Shown: in pieces, positions 35,021-44,470 of the stretch
Numbering within the stretch: the stretch's first letter is position 1
Layout of the letters: the number at the start of each line of letters is the position of its first letter
Source of the DNA: Phytoactinopolyspora halophila
Lineage (GTDB): Bacteria > Actinomycetota > Actinomycetes > Jiangellales > Jiangellaceae
Reading direction: 5' to 3'
Length of the DNA: 64,000 nucleotides
Assembly: GCF_003287285.1 (NCBI RefSeq)
Contig: NZ_QMIG01000015.1
Location: 1 to 64,000 of the forward strand
Notes under the pieces: model-generated
What the model was told of the DNA's origin: nothing
Seen by the model: only the letters and a program-made list of their open reading frames with translations
Database searches by the model: none
Program-made: the position numbers and the translations under genes

Positions 35021-35353
35021 TCAACGATCACCGACATGGACATGTACACCACCGTCAACGATCACGCAGGGCTCGATCACGGTGGCCTGCCGCCTGATCG
35101 AGCCCCTACTCGGCGAAAAGGCGCACCAAAGCAGCCGCAGCGAGAACAGGTAGAACAGTGGAAAACCGATGTTGTGGAACACTCTCGCCTGAATGTGCGC
35201 GGCGCCGGTGTAGGAAAGGACCAGGCCGACACCGGTCGCGATTCCGAGCTCGTCGACGCAGAGCAGACCGAACAGCAATCCCAAGGCCCCAGCGCCTTTC
35301 AGTGCCCCGATCACCGTCGACGGCACACCCAGCGCGGTGATCGCACCAGCCGC
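35021..35353 (-). pseudogene. 5'-truncated DoxX-family membrane protein gene
   Basis: The open frame encodes ITALGVPSTVIGALKGAGAL, then GLLFGLLCVDELGIATGVGL and FHNIGFPLFYLFSLRLLW: the last three helices of a DoxX-like protein. The first helix and start are missing; an in-frame TGA at 35354-35356 and then the methyltransferase gene take their place. It is likely a remnant. Confidence 0.7.
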
Positions 35354-35388
35354 TCAGCGAGCAGCGGGAGGCTGTGTTCCTGTTTCGG

Positions 35389-35994
35389 CTACAGCTGGCG
35401 TACGGCGGTGAGCGCCCCGTGAGGCCGGACACCCGGATCGCTGCGCGTATGCCTCTCCTGAACGACGAAACCGGCGTTTTCGACATGGCACGCCAGCTCG
35501 TCGACCGGCCACCGGTATGCCATCGTCACGGCATGCGCAAACGGCTCAACCTTTGGCCCCTCGAAAAAGCCCAGAAGAAGACCTCCACCAGGGATGAGAC
35601 AACGGGCGAACTCTCCCAGCGCCTGCCCGATGTGCTCGGGCGCGGTGTGGATCAGGGAGTACCAGCAGAGCACACCCGACACGGACCGATCACCGACACC
35701 AAGATCATCCAGCGTGGCAAGCCGGAACGTGGCAGCAGGAAACCTCGCCACAGCTTCGGCTAGGAACTCCGGGACAACGTCGACTCCTTCGACATCAACC
35801 CCCCACTGGCGAAGGAAGTCTGTCCACTGTCCAGGACCGCAGCCAGCATCGATGACCGGGCCCTGACAGCCACGCACCCACCGCACCACCAGGTCGCGGT
35901 CGGCTTCGTGAGCCACATCCATGGTCCCTAACGCGTCTGCGTACTCAACCGCTCGTGCCCCGTATGCCGCTCTCACCTCATCAATCGCCACCAA
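35389..35994 (-). CDS. SAM-dependent methyltransferase (UbiE/Methyltransf_11 type)
   Basis: This 201-aa protein has motif I VIDAGCGPGQWTDFL near residue 48, acidic VEGVDVVPEF at strand 2, post-I ATLDDLGVGDRSVSGVLCWY and LIPGGGLLLGFFEG at motif III. Substrate unknown. It is complete although it lies in a stretch of damaged genes, with a 30-bp gap to the next minus-strand gene. Confidence 0.87.
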   Translation of the reverse strand: MVAIDEVRAAYGARAVEYADALGTMDVAHEADRDLVVRWVRGCQGPVIDAGCGPGQWTDFLRQWGVDVEGVDVVPEFLAEAVARFPAATFRLATLDDLGVGDRSVSGVLCWYSLIHTAPEHIGQALGEFARCLIPGGGLLLGFFEGPKVEPFAHAVTMAYRWPVDELACHVENAGFVVQERHTRSDPGVRPHGALTAVRQL

Positions 35995-36024
35995 CCAAAA
36001 CTATATGTCCTGTCTGAAGCCCGG

Positions 36025-36561
36025 TCAGCGCAGGGACATGCCCTGGTCCGCGAGGGTATCGGCGAGGATGCGTACGGCCTTTGGGCCGACGCCGTGCAAA
36101 GCGAGCAGCTCCGCCTTTGTGCAGGCCGCGATCTGATCGAGTGTGGTCAACCCGGCAACGGCCAGCGCGCGGGTCGCTACCTTGCCGATGCCGGCCGGCA
36201 GTTCACTGTCTGGCCGCGTAGGCGACGCCACGATGGCATCCAACCCGGCAGCCAACTGTTCTGGCGCACGGTGTTTCCACGCCGTCATCACCAGGGACCA
36301 CAAATGCTGACCGTCTACGTCGGCGAGCGGAGCTTGGAATCCGACCGTGCTGCCCGCGTGGACCAGCCGTTCGGCCCTCGGGTAGGCCGCTACAGCGTCC
36401 TCGGCCTCCGCGCTGGGCAGGCGCAACCGGACTATGCCTTCCTTGGTGATGGAGGCGAATTCCTCTCCTCGAACGGAAAACACCTCCGTCCCCTCTTCAG
36501 AGTGTTCGTCAACCTCCGGAAAGGTCATTGCCGTCTTACGCAATTGAGGCTGTGTCGTCAT
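36025..36561 (-). CDS. MmcQ/YjbR domain plus helix-hairpin-helix protein
   Basis: The first about 115 residues form a MmcQ/YjbR-like domain (MTFPEVDEHSEEGTEVFSVR, ITKEGIVRLRLPSAEAEDAV). The last 55 form a helix-hairpin-helix pair (LPAGIGKVATRALAVAGLTT, LLALHGVGPKAVRILADTL) as in DNA-binding proteins. The two-domain form is known in actinobacteria, but its role is not established. Confidence 0.85.
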   Translation of the reverse strand: MTTQPQLRKTAMTFPEVDEHSEEGTEVFSVRGEEFASITKEGIVRLRLPSAEAEDAVAAYPRAERLVHAGSTVGFQAPLADVDGQHLWSLVMTAWKHRAPEQLAAGLDAIVASPTRPDSELPAGIGKVATRALAVAGLTTLDQIAACTKAELLALHGVGPKAVRILADTLADQGMSLR

Positions 36562-36747
36562 GCCATCACGTTAAACATAGGCACCGACAACCAGCATCGG
36601 TACGCACAGAGCCCGAAACCGCAACGACGAACGCCCTGTTCGCCGCGCACGAATGCTCTCATCTCTGACCAGCAGATGAGTTGCTGACGATTCGATCGAG
36701 CAACGCATCAATCGTTGAAACGCGCCGACGTCGCCACCGCTGACGAG

Positions 36748-36993
36748 TCATCGCGACTTTGATGCCAGGCCGGCGGCAATGCGGCGTCGCTGTCTTGCAC
36801 CCTTAACGATTGCCGTTGCCCGGACATCATCCGCTGCGACCGTCATGTCGAGAATCGCGGCCGCCCAACGCGTCGGCAGCTGAGCCAGCAGCGCGTACCC
36901 CTATTCTCGACAGGGCGTCATCGGCCTCACCAGGTCCGCCTCACTGAAGCGCCGTCCGTCAGGAAACTCGATCGAGCCGCCCTCGTCGCTCAT
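36748..36993 (-). pseudogene. About 80-codon gene interrupted by an in-frame TAG
   Basis: ATG 36993 opens MSDEGGSIEFPDGRRFSEAD and reaches TAG at 36901-36903 after 30 codons. The same frame continues with sensible protein (GYALLAQLPTRWAAAILDMT, VAADDVRATAIVKGARQRRR) to TGA 36748-36750. One substitution (for example from TGG, CAG or GAG) would explain it. Neither half alone looks complete. Family unknown. Confidence 0.65.
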
Positions 36994-37110
36994 TTATCAA
37001 CCATACCTTCAATCCACTCGTGGCATGGTCACTACTGAACGGCTCTCACGTTGTAATCAAATAGTGCACCTGGTTCCCTGAGTCGTCGCCTTGCCTTCGG
37101 CGTTCACTGG

Positions 37111-37572
37111 CTAACCGGGAAATTGTGACCGCCTGGCGATACGGCGAAGGTTGCGCTTGCCAAGCACGCCAAGGAAGGGCTTGACAAGGAACCACTCGCC
37201 GAAGCGATAGTCTTCGCCACGGACCAAGCGCTGCGCCAGATCGGGACGCTGCCGCTGCAGATAGGTGCGGCCCTTTTCGGCGTGAAGCGAATGGGACAGG
37301 ATCTTGATGCGATCTGCCTTCTCGATGAACGGCACGGCATTCCGGATATTCTCCCACGTGCAACGCAGACCCACACGAACCCGCCACCGGTTCACGACAT
37401 TTGCGCGCCAACCTGAGTTACGGAAGCCAAGAACGACAACAGCTTCACCGCCAGGGAAGGCATCGCGTTCGGAACGGACGCACCGGCGAGACGAGCGCCA
37501 ATGCTCGAACTCACCCCAGAACAGAACCAGGGCCACTCCGCCAGCCAACCAGAACTTCTTGCGCAGTACCAC
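37111..37572 (-). pseudogene. YdcF/SanA-like (DUF218) gene with internal deletion
   Basis: This 153-codon frame has the two ends of a DUF218 protein: EAVVVLGFRNSGWRANVVNR and, much later in the fold, TWENIRNAVPFIEKADRIKI, SLHAEKGRTYL and DYRFGEWFLVKP. The middle that normally holds the GG-P-EA..M segment and the strand before TWENI is absent, with the frame kept. About 35-45 residues seem lost, including active-site residues. A single N-terminal hydrophobic segment is present. Confidence 0.7.
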
Positions 37573-37779
37573 GACGCGTTGATCCTACGAATCCATTCAG
37601 TTGCCGCGTCCGACTGCATCGTTCACTGGGGCCTGATCAAGAGTCCGCGATATGGGTTCGCGTACCTGCAGGGCAGAAACGATGGGTGGATGGTATGTCG
37701 ACGCGCCGTCATGCAACCCGATCCGGTTCCGTTTCCGTGGACACGGTGAGAGTGTCGACGCCACGGGACGGAGGTGGAC

Positions 37780-38337
37780 GTGCTGACGATCGATGAGGCT
37801 TCCTACCGGGAGTTCGTGGTCGCTCGCCGTCGCGGCCTGCTCCGCACAGCCTTCCTCCTCAGTGGCGATTGGCACCTTGCCGAGGATCTGGTCCAGGAAA
37901 CCCTGGCCAAGCTGTACCTGGCCTGGCGGCGGGTGAAGCGACGCGACGAGGCGGACGGCTATGCGCGCAAGACACTCCTTAACGTCTACATCGACAGCCG
38001 ACGACGACCTTGGCGTCGCGAGCACGCCACCGACCTGAGTTTGCATGACGGCAGCACGGAGCACTCCTCGACGATCCGGGAACGAGGTTCTGGTGATCCG
38101 GCTGAACTCACCGACCCGGGGCTTCGCCGCTGCCTGATGAACGCGCTGGCCGAGCTCCCTCCCCGCCAGCGGGCCGCGTTGGTCCTTCGGTTCTGGGAGG
38201 ATCTGTCGGTAGAGCAGGTCGCGGATCTGCTCAACTGCAGCGCTGGCACGGTAAAGAGCCAGACCGCTCGCGGATTGGAGCGCCTTCGCACTCTCCTCGG
38301 TGACACCGCCCGTGCTGAGATGGAGGAGCAGGTATGA
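37780..38337 (+). CDS. SigE-family ECF sigma factor
   Basis: This 185-aa protein has region 2 (YREFVVARRRGLLRTAFLLS, WHLAEDLVQETLAKLY, with ARKTLLNVYIDSRR) and region 4 (LAELPPRQRAALVLRFWEDL, CSAGTVKSQTARGLERLR). This is the actinobacterial SigE/SigM-like type with four-letter DLVQE core-binding motif. GTG 37780 is placed after GGAGG; GTG 37774 overlaps that site. It overlaps the next gene by ATGA, which probably encodes its regulator. Confidence 0.92.
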   Translation: MLTIDEASYREFVVARRRGLLRTAFLLSGDWHLAEDLVQETLAKLYLAWRRVKRRDEADGYARKTLLNVYIDSRRRPWRREHATDLSLHDGSTEHSSTIRERGSGDPAELTDPGLRRCLMNALAELPPRQRAALVLRFWEDLSVEQVADLLNCSAGTVKSQTARGLERLRTLLGDTARAEMEEQV

Positions 38338-39626
38338 CCGAGCGGGGACTACGAGACCTGTTCGAAGCGGCGCTGGACGACGAGCCAGAGCACATCGGCT
38401 TGGTCGACGACGACATCGCCCGGGGCCGAGCGAGGCGCGCCCGACGAATGCGGCGACTTGCTGGCAGTGGCGCCGTCAGTGTTGTGACTGCCGTTGCCGC
38501 CGTCACAATTCCCGCGTCTCCGCTGTCGATCGTCGACGGGGATGAAGACCCGAATCAGGTCGCCACCACTACCGGCATCGTGGCCCCTGAGGTGGCCAAC
38601 GACCCTCTTCGGCGAGATCTGTGGCATTCGATTCAAGAGAGCCTGCCGGACGATGCCCGGCTCGCCGATGGGTCGTCGGTGCACGGGCTCACCCATGGGG
38701 CGCCGGGCATCCGCTTCGTCCTGGAAAAGCAGCACCAGGGCCATGATCGCCAGATCGGCGTGAACATCGCCTTGCAGAACGCGCGGCCCGAACTCGACAA
38801 CTTCCATCCCTGCAACGACACCAACTCCGAACTCGAGTCGTCGCCATTCGACGGGACCTGCGAGGCGGGCCGCGATGCGGAAGGGCGCTGGCGAGTATTT
38901 GGAACGCACGATGACCTCTCCACGGGGGCAGTAGTTCTGGAAGGCGGGCACGTTGCCACGACGGTGACGTGGAGTGACATGGCTGCCGAGGCCGAGGAGG
39001 ACGGCCAGGTCACCGCCGAGACGGCGGAGCTTCTCTCGCCACAGGAGGCCGACGCCATCGCCAGCGCCGCCTGGCACGTGGGTACCGAGCGTGACGAGGC
39101 CGAACTGGTCAGCGGCATCGACCTCACAGCCACGCTCGATGCCTGGCAGCAGCTGGCGGGCACGTTGGAAGACGAGCTCGAACTTGGGCCGTTGACACCG
39201 GTGCGCCCCGATGACGACGCGGAGATCGGTGGTGCGTACGACGACACGACCGGCGCCATCAGTGACATCGACCGGCAGCACCAGAGTGGCGTCATCGCTG
39301 CGCGCTATCGCACTGACGAAGGAACCGAGGTTGACGTCGTGATCTGGCAGAAGGATCGAACGTACGACACCTTCTGCCATCCTCGCCTTCCGCTGTGTGA
39401 CAGCATCGACGCCGCACACCTTGAGGATGAAGACAGATCCGACCTCCTGTCGGGGATCTCATCCCTCGGCAACCGGGCCGGGCTGTATGTCGCCCTCGAC
39501 AGTGGTGAGCCAGTGGACCCCGACGAGCCAGAAGGGGCCGAGCTCAACGAGAGGGTCGTGTCAGCCCAGACGAGGCTCACCCAGGCAGTGTCACTCCTGG
39601 GAGACGATCGGCACTCCGACCTCTGA
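38334..39626 (+). CDS. Membrane-anchored partner of the sigma factor (putative anti-sigma)
   Basis: The 430-aa product has a charged cytoplasmic N terminus (about 40 residues, with RARRARRMRRLAGSG), one transmembrane segment (about 41-65) and a large acidic extracellular domain with four cysteines. That layout and the ATGA overlap with the sigma gene fit a membrane anti-sigma factor, though no zinc-binding HxxxCxxC motif is present. No known domain is recognised outside. Confidence 0.75.
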   Translation: MTERGLRDLFEAALDDEPEHIGLVDDDIARGRARRARRMRRLAGSGAVSVVTAVAAVTIPASPLSIVDGDEDPNQVATTTGIVAPEVANDPLRRDLWHSIQESLPDDARLADGSSVHGLTHGAPGIRFVLEKQHQGHDRQIGVNIALQNARPELDNFHPCNDTNSELESSPFDGTCEAGRDAEGRWRVFGTHDDLSTGAVVLEGGHVATTVTWSDMAAEAEEDGQVTAETAELLSPQEADAIASAAWHVGTERDEAELVSGIDLTATLDAWQQLAGTLEDELELGPLTPVRPDDDAEIGGAYDDTTGAISDIDRQHQSGVIAARYRTDEGTEVDVVIWQKDRTYDTFCHPRLPLCDSIDAAHLEDEDRSDLLSGISSLGNRAGLYVALDSGEPVDPDEPEGAELNERVVSAQTRLTQAVSLLGDDRHSDL

Positions 39627-39809
39627 CGGCACAGGAGCATCGGGACAGAGACCGCACACGGGCCTGGGCAACTCACCACCGGCGGGCCGCGTGCACGCGG
39701 ACGGAAATGTGGGTCAAGCCCTTAAGAAGTAGTCGCGACTTTCCGAAGTTATAAGGCGATGACGTCAGCTGCAAATTGATTACTTATACAGCGTATTTGA
39801 GTTGGTGTT

Positions 39810-40724
39810 GTGATGAGAACGAAACTCGTGCCGATCGTGCCGATCGGGTTGATTGCGCTCGCACTCTCGGCTTGCTCGGAAGGCGGCTCAGAGAGCTCGT
39901 CGGAAGATATCCCTGAACCGCGGACTATCACCAACATTGACGAGCTGTCGCTTCCATTGGACGCGTATTCTGCAACTCTCGACGAAGTCGTGACCTACCA
40001 GCGTGCTGTTGACATCATCCAGCGCGACTGCTTGGCGAGTTTCGGAATTGAAGTGCCTCCACAGCCCGACGAATTCTATGCGCAACAACGCGAGAGGCTT
40101 TCATTTTTCAGATCGCTTGTGGGATTGACCGATCGAGACGAGGCCGAGCAGTTCGGGTACGGCACGGAGCAGGCAGAAGAGGAAGAGGAAGGCGGGGTGC
40201 GAAGCACATTCGCCCAGTTGAGTCCGTCGGAAGAGGATGTCCTCGACGGGAACGTCGACGCTTACAACGGGCAGACCGTGCCGGAAGGTGGGTGTGCAAT
40301 GGAGGCCACTCGCCAACTCAGCCCTGACCGTGTCGACAGTTGGGTGCCGGTCACGCAGTCAGTCTATGTCGGTGAGGAAGACATGAGAATGCAGGCACAC
40401 TTCGCGGCACAGGCGGATCCGGCATTCTCTGACCTCAACGCCGACTGGAGCGAATGTATGGCTGAGTCAGGCTACGACTACGCAGATCCCACAAGAATAC
40501 CCTTGCAGCGTTCAGCCGGGGAGGCGCTGGGCGGAGAGGAGCGACAACTGGCTCTCGCTGACGTGGCATGCAAGGAGCAGGTGAATTACCTGGGCAGGTG
40601 GGAGGCAGTTCATATCAAGTATGAGCAAGAGGCTATTGATGCGAATGTCTCGGAGCTCAAAGAGACACAGGAGCGGCTGGAGGCGCAGCTGGAACTCGCG
40701 GCGAGCGTGGTCGGCGGAGAGTAG
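39810..40724 (+). CDS. Lipoprotein of unknown function
   Basis: This 304-aa protein has a signal peptide with lipobox LALSACSE and an acidic mature part rich in Glu, containing several conserved-looking Cys (RDCLAS, GGCAMEA, SECMAESGYDYAD, ADVACKEQV) that could form two disulfides. It lies 40 bases before the efflux adaptor gene, as such lipoproteins often do in actinobacterial export operons. Start GTG 39810 or ATG 39813. Confidence 0.78.
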   Translation: MMRTKLVPIVPIGLIALALSACSEGGSESSSEDIPEPRTITNIDELSLPLDAYSATLDEVVTYQRAVDIIQRDCLASFGIEVPPQPDEFYAQQRERLSFFRSLVGLTDRDEAEQFGYGTEQAEEEEEGGVRSTFAQLSPSEEDVLDGNVDAYNGQTVPEGGCAMEATRQLSPDRVDSWVPVTQSVYVGEEDMRMQAHFAAQADPAFSDLNADWSECMAESGYDYADPTRIPLQRSAGEALGGEERQLALADVACKEQVNYLGRWEAVHIKYEQEAIDANVSELKETQERLEAQLELAASVVGGE

Positions 40725-40763
40725 CGAGCACCGACGTGGTGCAGCGGACGGATTGGGGTCGAG

Positions 40764-42209
40764 GTGCAAGGCGAGTCCCGAACGTTACGGCATCGCCGGA
40801 GTTTCCTGCTTGCATTGGTGGGTGCCGCAATGCTGGGCGTGCTGGCGGGTATGGCGGCCTCGACCTGGGTGAAGTCACCTCGCGAGGTCACCGCCGAGTC
40901 GGAGCCTCCACCGCCCACCCGACTAACCGAAACCGTGGATCGGCGAGTCCTGGAAGAAACGGTCGTTCTGCGGGGGACGGTGGGGTTCGATCGTACGGTG
41001 GACGTACGGGTGCGCCCAGGTGAAGGGGAACGGTCGGAGCCGATCGTCACCGCCGTCCAGAGCAGCAACGGTGACGACGTGAAGGCTGGGCAGGTGGTGG
41101 CTGAGGTCGGTGGACGGCCTGTGGTGGTGTGGCCCGGGAGTGTGCCGACGTATCGGGATCTTCGGCCGGGCGCCGAGGGTGACGATGTCGCTCAATTGCA
41201 GGCGGCCCTAGAGAACGCTGGGTTTGGTGTGGGGTCGGACACCGCCGGTGTGTATGGCCCGGGCACGAAAGACGCGGTGAGGCAATTTTACGACTCCATT
41301 GGCTATCCCGTGCCTACAACGGGCGATGAAGCGGAGGTTCGGGCAGCCGCCGACGAGGTCGAAGCTGCCGAACGTGTCCTTGAGGATGCCCGCGACGCGC
41401 TCGAGCATGCAACGTCGGCCGCTGCCGGGAATGCTGACGAGGACGGCGCCACCGAGAGTGGCGGTGGGGATAGCACGGACGATCATGATGCCGGTTCGCC
41501 GGACAATGCCGCCACGGATGTGGACGAGGCAACGAAGCAGGTAGAGAGAGCTGAGGAGGATCTCGAGGATGCTCGGGAGGCGTATCACGCGACAGTAGCC
41601 ACCTCAGGTCCGATGGTTCCCCGTAGCGAGTATGTGTTCCTCCCGGAACTTCCGGCCCGCGTGGTGCGGGTCAATGCGCGTGTGGGCGAGACCGTGAATG
41701 CGGACCAGGCGCTGCTGGTGCTCTCTTCGGGACGGCTGGCGGTGACCGCAGATCTACAGGCTCGCCATGAGCGGCTCGTCCGGGAAGGGCAGGCCGTGAA
41801 GGTGCTGTCCGAGGCGGCCGACTCGTCGGTCGAGGCGGAAGTCGCAGCTGTTGAACGAGTGGAGCGGCAAGACACCTCCGAGCAGGATGACACCGCGTCC
41901 GGTAGTGGCGGCGAAGAGGCCGGCTCGGTCGCACAGGCGCGGATTCGGGGAGATTTCCCGGACAAGATGGCAGGGGCCGATGTGCGAGTGACGATCATCG
42001 CCGCCAGCACCGAGGAAGCGGTGCTGGTCGTTCCCACCACGGCAATCTTCGGAGATCCGGATGGGACAACCCGAGTGATCTCGGTGGACGGGGAACGTCA
42101 GGAGCGAGTTGAGGTCACCACCGGCACGTCCGCGGACGGGTTTGTCGAGGTGACGCCTGCGGAGGATCAAACCCTGTCCGAGGGCGACGAGGTTTTGGTG
42201 AGCGAATGA
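40764..42209 (+). CDS. HlyD-like export adaptor with peptidoglycan-binding domain
   Basis: This 481-aa protein has an N-terminal membrane anchor (about 13-36), a barrel-sandwich start (VVAEVGGRPVVVWPGSVPTY), a PG_binding_1 domain (RDLRPGAEGDDVAQLQAALE, GVYGPGTKDAVRQFY), a charged coiled coil of about 110 residues with a Gly/Asp-rich insert, then the returning lipoyl half (PARVVRVNARVGETVNADQA) and beta-barrel. It should link the ABC exporter to the cell wall. It is coupled to the ATPase gene by ATGA. Confidence 0.87.
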   Translation: MQGESRTLRHRRSFLLALVGAAMLGVLAGMAASTWVKSPREVTAESEPPPPTRLTETVDRRVLEETVVLRGTVGFDRTVDVRVRPGEGERSEPIVTAVQSSNGDDVKAGQVVAEVGGRPVVVWPGSVPTYRDLRPGAEGDDVAQLQAALENAGFGVGSDTAGVYGPGTKDAVRQFYDSIGYPVPTTGDEAEVRAAADEVEAAERVLEDARDALEHATSAAAGNADEDGATESGGGDSTDDHDAGSPDNAATDVDEATKQVERAEEDLEDAREAYHATVATSGPMVPRSEYVFLPELPARVVRVNARVGETVNADQALLVLSSGRLAVTADLQARHERLVREGQAVKVLSEAADSSVEAEVAAVERVERQDTSEQDDTASGSGGEEAGSVAQARIRGDFPDKMAGADVRVTIIAASTEEAVLVVPTTAIFGDPDGTTRVISVDGERQERVEVTTGTSADGFVEVTPAEDQTLSEGDEVLVSE

Positions 42210-42901
42210 TTACGGATGCGGTGATCGAGTTCGACGGTGTGGGCCGCACCTATCCGGGCCCGCCACCGGTGCATGCACTGCAGCCGACCACCCTGACGGT
42301 ACGAAAGGGCGAGTTTGTCGCTGTCATCGGGCCGTCCGGATCCGGGAAATCGACGTTTCTGAATATCACTGGTCTCCTTGACCGTCCGACGGCTGGGACG
42401 TACCGCCTCGACGGCATGGACGTGGACACGCTTGGCGAATCCGAACGCACGGCGTTGCGGGGTCGACGGATCGGGTTCGTCTTCCAGGCGTTCCACCTGC
42501 TGTCGCACCGCACTGCGGTCGAAAATGTGATGGTGCCGATGGCCTACGCCGGCGTGGCCCGCAGGAAACGGCACAGGTTGGCGTTAGAAACGCTACGCCA
42601 CGTCGGCCTGGGACATCGGGCGCAGGCGATGAGCAATCAACTCTCCGGTGGTGAACGTCAACGGGTCGCGGTCGCGCGGGCTCTGGTGACCCGTCCAAGC
42701 CTGCTGCTCTGCGACGAGCCGACAGGAAACCTGGACACCACTACCGCCGGCTCCGTGCTCGAGCTGCTGGACGGGCTGCACCGTGACGGCCAAACAGTGG
42801 TCGTCGTCACGCACAACCCCGACGTGGCTGCACATACCCAGCGGAGGCTGCTGATCCAGGACGGACATGTCCACGAGACGACGCAGGGCGCGTTGGCATG
42901 A
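42206..42901 (+). CDS. MacB/LolD-type ABC transporter ATPase
   Basis: This 231-aa ABC ATPase has Walker A GPSGSGKS, Q-loop FQAFHLL, signature LSGGERQRVAVARAL and Walker B LLLCDEPTGNLD, all intact. The GNLD ending is typical of the LolD/MacB group that works with FtsX-type permeases. It overlaps both the adaptor and the permease genes by four bases. Confidence 0.94.
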   Translation: MITDAVIEFDGVGRTYPGPPPVHALQPTTLTVRKGEFVAVIGPSGSGKSTFLNITGLLDRPTAGTYRLDGMDVDTLGESERTALRGRRIGFVFQAFHLLSHRTAVENVMVPMAYAGVARRKRHRLALETLRHVGLGHRAQAMSNQLSGGERQRVAVARALVTRPSLLLCDEPTGNLDTTTAGSVLELLDGLHRDGQTVVVVTHNPDVAAHTQRRLLIQDGHVHETTQGALA

Positions 42902-44139
42902 TTGTCGAGCCCACTCGCCTCGGCATACGTGACCTCGCTTCCGAAGCCCTGGCCGGGATCATCGCCCGTCCAGGGCGCTCAACCCTGACCGTGCTCGGCA
43001 CGGTGCTGGGGATCGCAGCATTCGTCGCCGTGCTCGGCCTGACCTCTACGGCCACGAGCCAGATCAGCGTCAGGTTCACCACCCTGATCGCAACCGAAGT
43101 CAGGGTCCAACCGACCGGGACCGTAGAAACCGCGGGGCGCACCACCGGCCCGATGTTTCCGGACGATGCCGAGGCCCGGGTGGAGCGCATCAACGGCGTC
43201 CAATCGGCGGGCATATCCTGGTCCGTCGGCCTGGACCAGGTCCCGGGCGTCGCCCCGGTCAGCACCCTCCCTCCGGGAACCGGAACCGCCGCCGACGCCG
43301 AGTCATTCGAGATCATGGCATCCTCACCCGGCTACTTCCGCGCGATCCACGCCGAGTTCGCCGCCGGCCGCGCTTTCGACACGTTCCACAACACGCACGC
43401 CGAGCCCGTAGCAGTCCTCGGCGAGGCCGTCGCCCGCAGACTTGGCATCACTCGCCTGGACACCAGCCCCACCGTATTCCTCGCTGGCGAGCCGTTCAGC
43501 GTGATCGGTATCCTCAACCAGGCCGAGCGCACGCCGGAAGCACTGCTATCGGTGATCACACCCGCGGGCACAGCTGAACAGATGTGGGGTCCGCCCAGTA
43601 CAGCCAATACACCTCAGATGATCATCGATACCGAGGTGGGCGCCGCACAGCAAGTCGGCGACCACGTTTCCCTCGCCCTGCGGCCGAACGCCACTGACCA
43701 GTACGACATCACCGTCCCACCAGACCCACACACCCTCCGCGATCAGGTCAACACCGACCTCAACATGTTGTTCCTGACGCTGGCAGCAGTTTCCCTCATC
43801 GTCGGCATGGTCGGCATCGCCAACACCACCCTGGTAGCCGTGCTCGAGCGCATCGGCGAAATCGGGCTACGCCGAGCCGCCGGAGCCCGCCGCCGCGATA
43901 TCGCCCTACAGTTTCTGTCGGAATCCGCCGGGCTCGGCCTGCTGGGCGGCCTCGTCGGCACCTCCCTCGGTGTCATCACCGTCGTCGCCGTGGCCGTCGT
44001 CCAAGAATGGACACCCGTCATCGAACCCGTCGTTACCCTGCCGGCACCACTGGGCGGCGCAATCATCGGACTGCTCGCCGGGCTCTATCCCGCATGGCGG
44101 GCCAGCCGCATCGAGCCAGCTGAAGCACTTCACCGCTGA
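42898..44139 (+). CDS. FtsX/MacB-type ABC permease
   Basis: This 413-aa protein has one N-terminal transmembrane segment (LTVLGTVLGIAAFVAVLGLT), a large extracellular MacB_PCD domain (about 50-265) and three C-terminal segments with IGEIGLRRAAGARRRDIALQ between them. With the adaptor and ATPase it forms a tripartite-like exporter for peptides, lipids or drugs; the cargo is unknown. Confidence 0.92.
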   Translation: MIVEPTRLGIRDLASEALAGIIARPGRSTLTVLGTVLGIAAFVAVLGLTSTATSQISVRFTTLIATEVRVQPTGTVETAGRTTGPMFPDDAEARVERINGVQSAGISWSVGLDQVPGVAPVSTLPPGTGTAADAESFEIMASSPGYFRAIHAEFAAGRAFDTFHNTHAEPVAVLGEAVARRLGITRLDTSPTVFLAGEPFSVIGILNQAERTPEALLSVITPAGTAEQMWGPPSTANTPQMIIDTEVGAAQQVGDHVSLALRPNATDQYDITVPPDPHTLRDQVNTDLNMLFLTLAAVSLIVGMVGIANTTLVAVLERIGEIGLRRAAGARRRDIALQFLSESAGLGLLGGLVGTSLGVITVVAVAVVQEWTPVIEPVVTLPAPLGGAIIGLLAGLYPAWRASRIEPAEALHR

Positions 44140-44174
44140 GCCGGCCGTGACGTCAGCACGCGTGCTCGATCAGC

Positions 44175-44464
44175 CACGAACACTTCGTTACGGGTCCCGA
44201 TGACGGCCCGGAGAACGGCCTCGGCACCGGCGGCGAGCAGTTGCACGCATGGCTGTTCGACGGCGACTCCGAGGCCCGCGGTGGGGGTCGGCCTACCGGT
44301 CATCCGGACCGCCGCGGCCAGCCTTCCGGTGGTCCACGAGATGCTGGCCACGGGTGCAGTGCTGACGGGCAGGCGGACGTTCGATGCGGCTGGCGGCTGG
44401 GGCGGCGACAGCGCAGCTAGCGCTGCGGGCCGGAGTGCTGGACGAGGTGGTCGGCCACGCGTAG
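44175..44464 (+). pseudogene. RibD-C-type reductase remnant
   Basis: Three pieces of one family appear in order but in different frames: HFVTGPDDGPENGLG with LHAWLFDGDSE (about 44181-44276), EMLATGAVLTGRRTFDAAGG (about 44339-44400), and ATAQLALRAGVLDEVV ending at TAG 44462-44464. These are the start, middle and end of a dihydrofolate-reductase-like RibD C-terminal domain. Frameshifts and deletions have destroyed it. Confidence 0.75.
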
Positions 44465-44470
44465 CGCTAG

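Noticed and set aside
36901-36903. Programmed amber recoding
   Set aside because: No pyrrolysine genes or readthrough context are visible, and neighbours are also damaged. A nonsense mutation is simpler.
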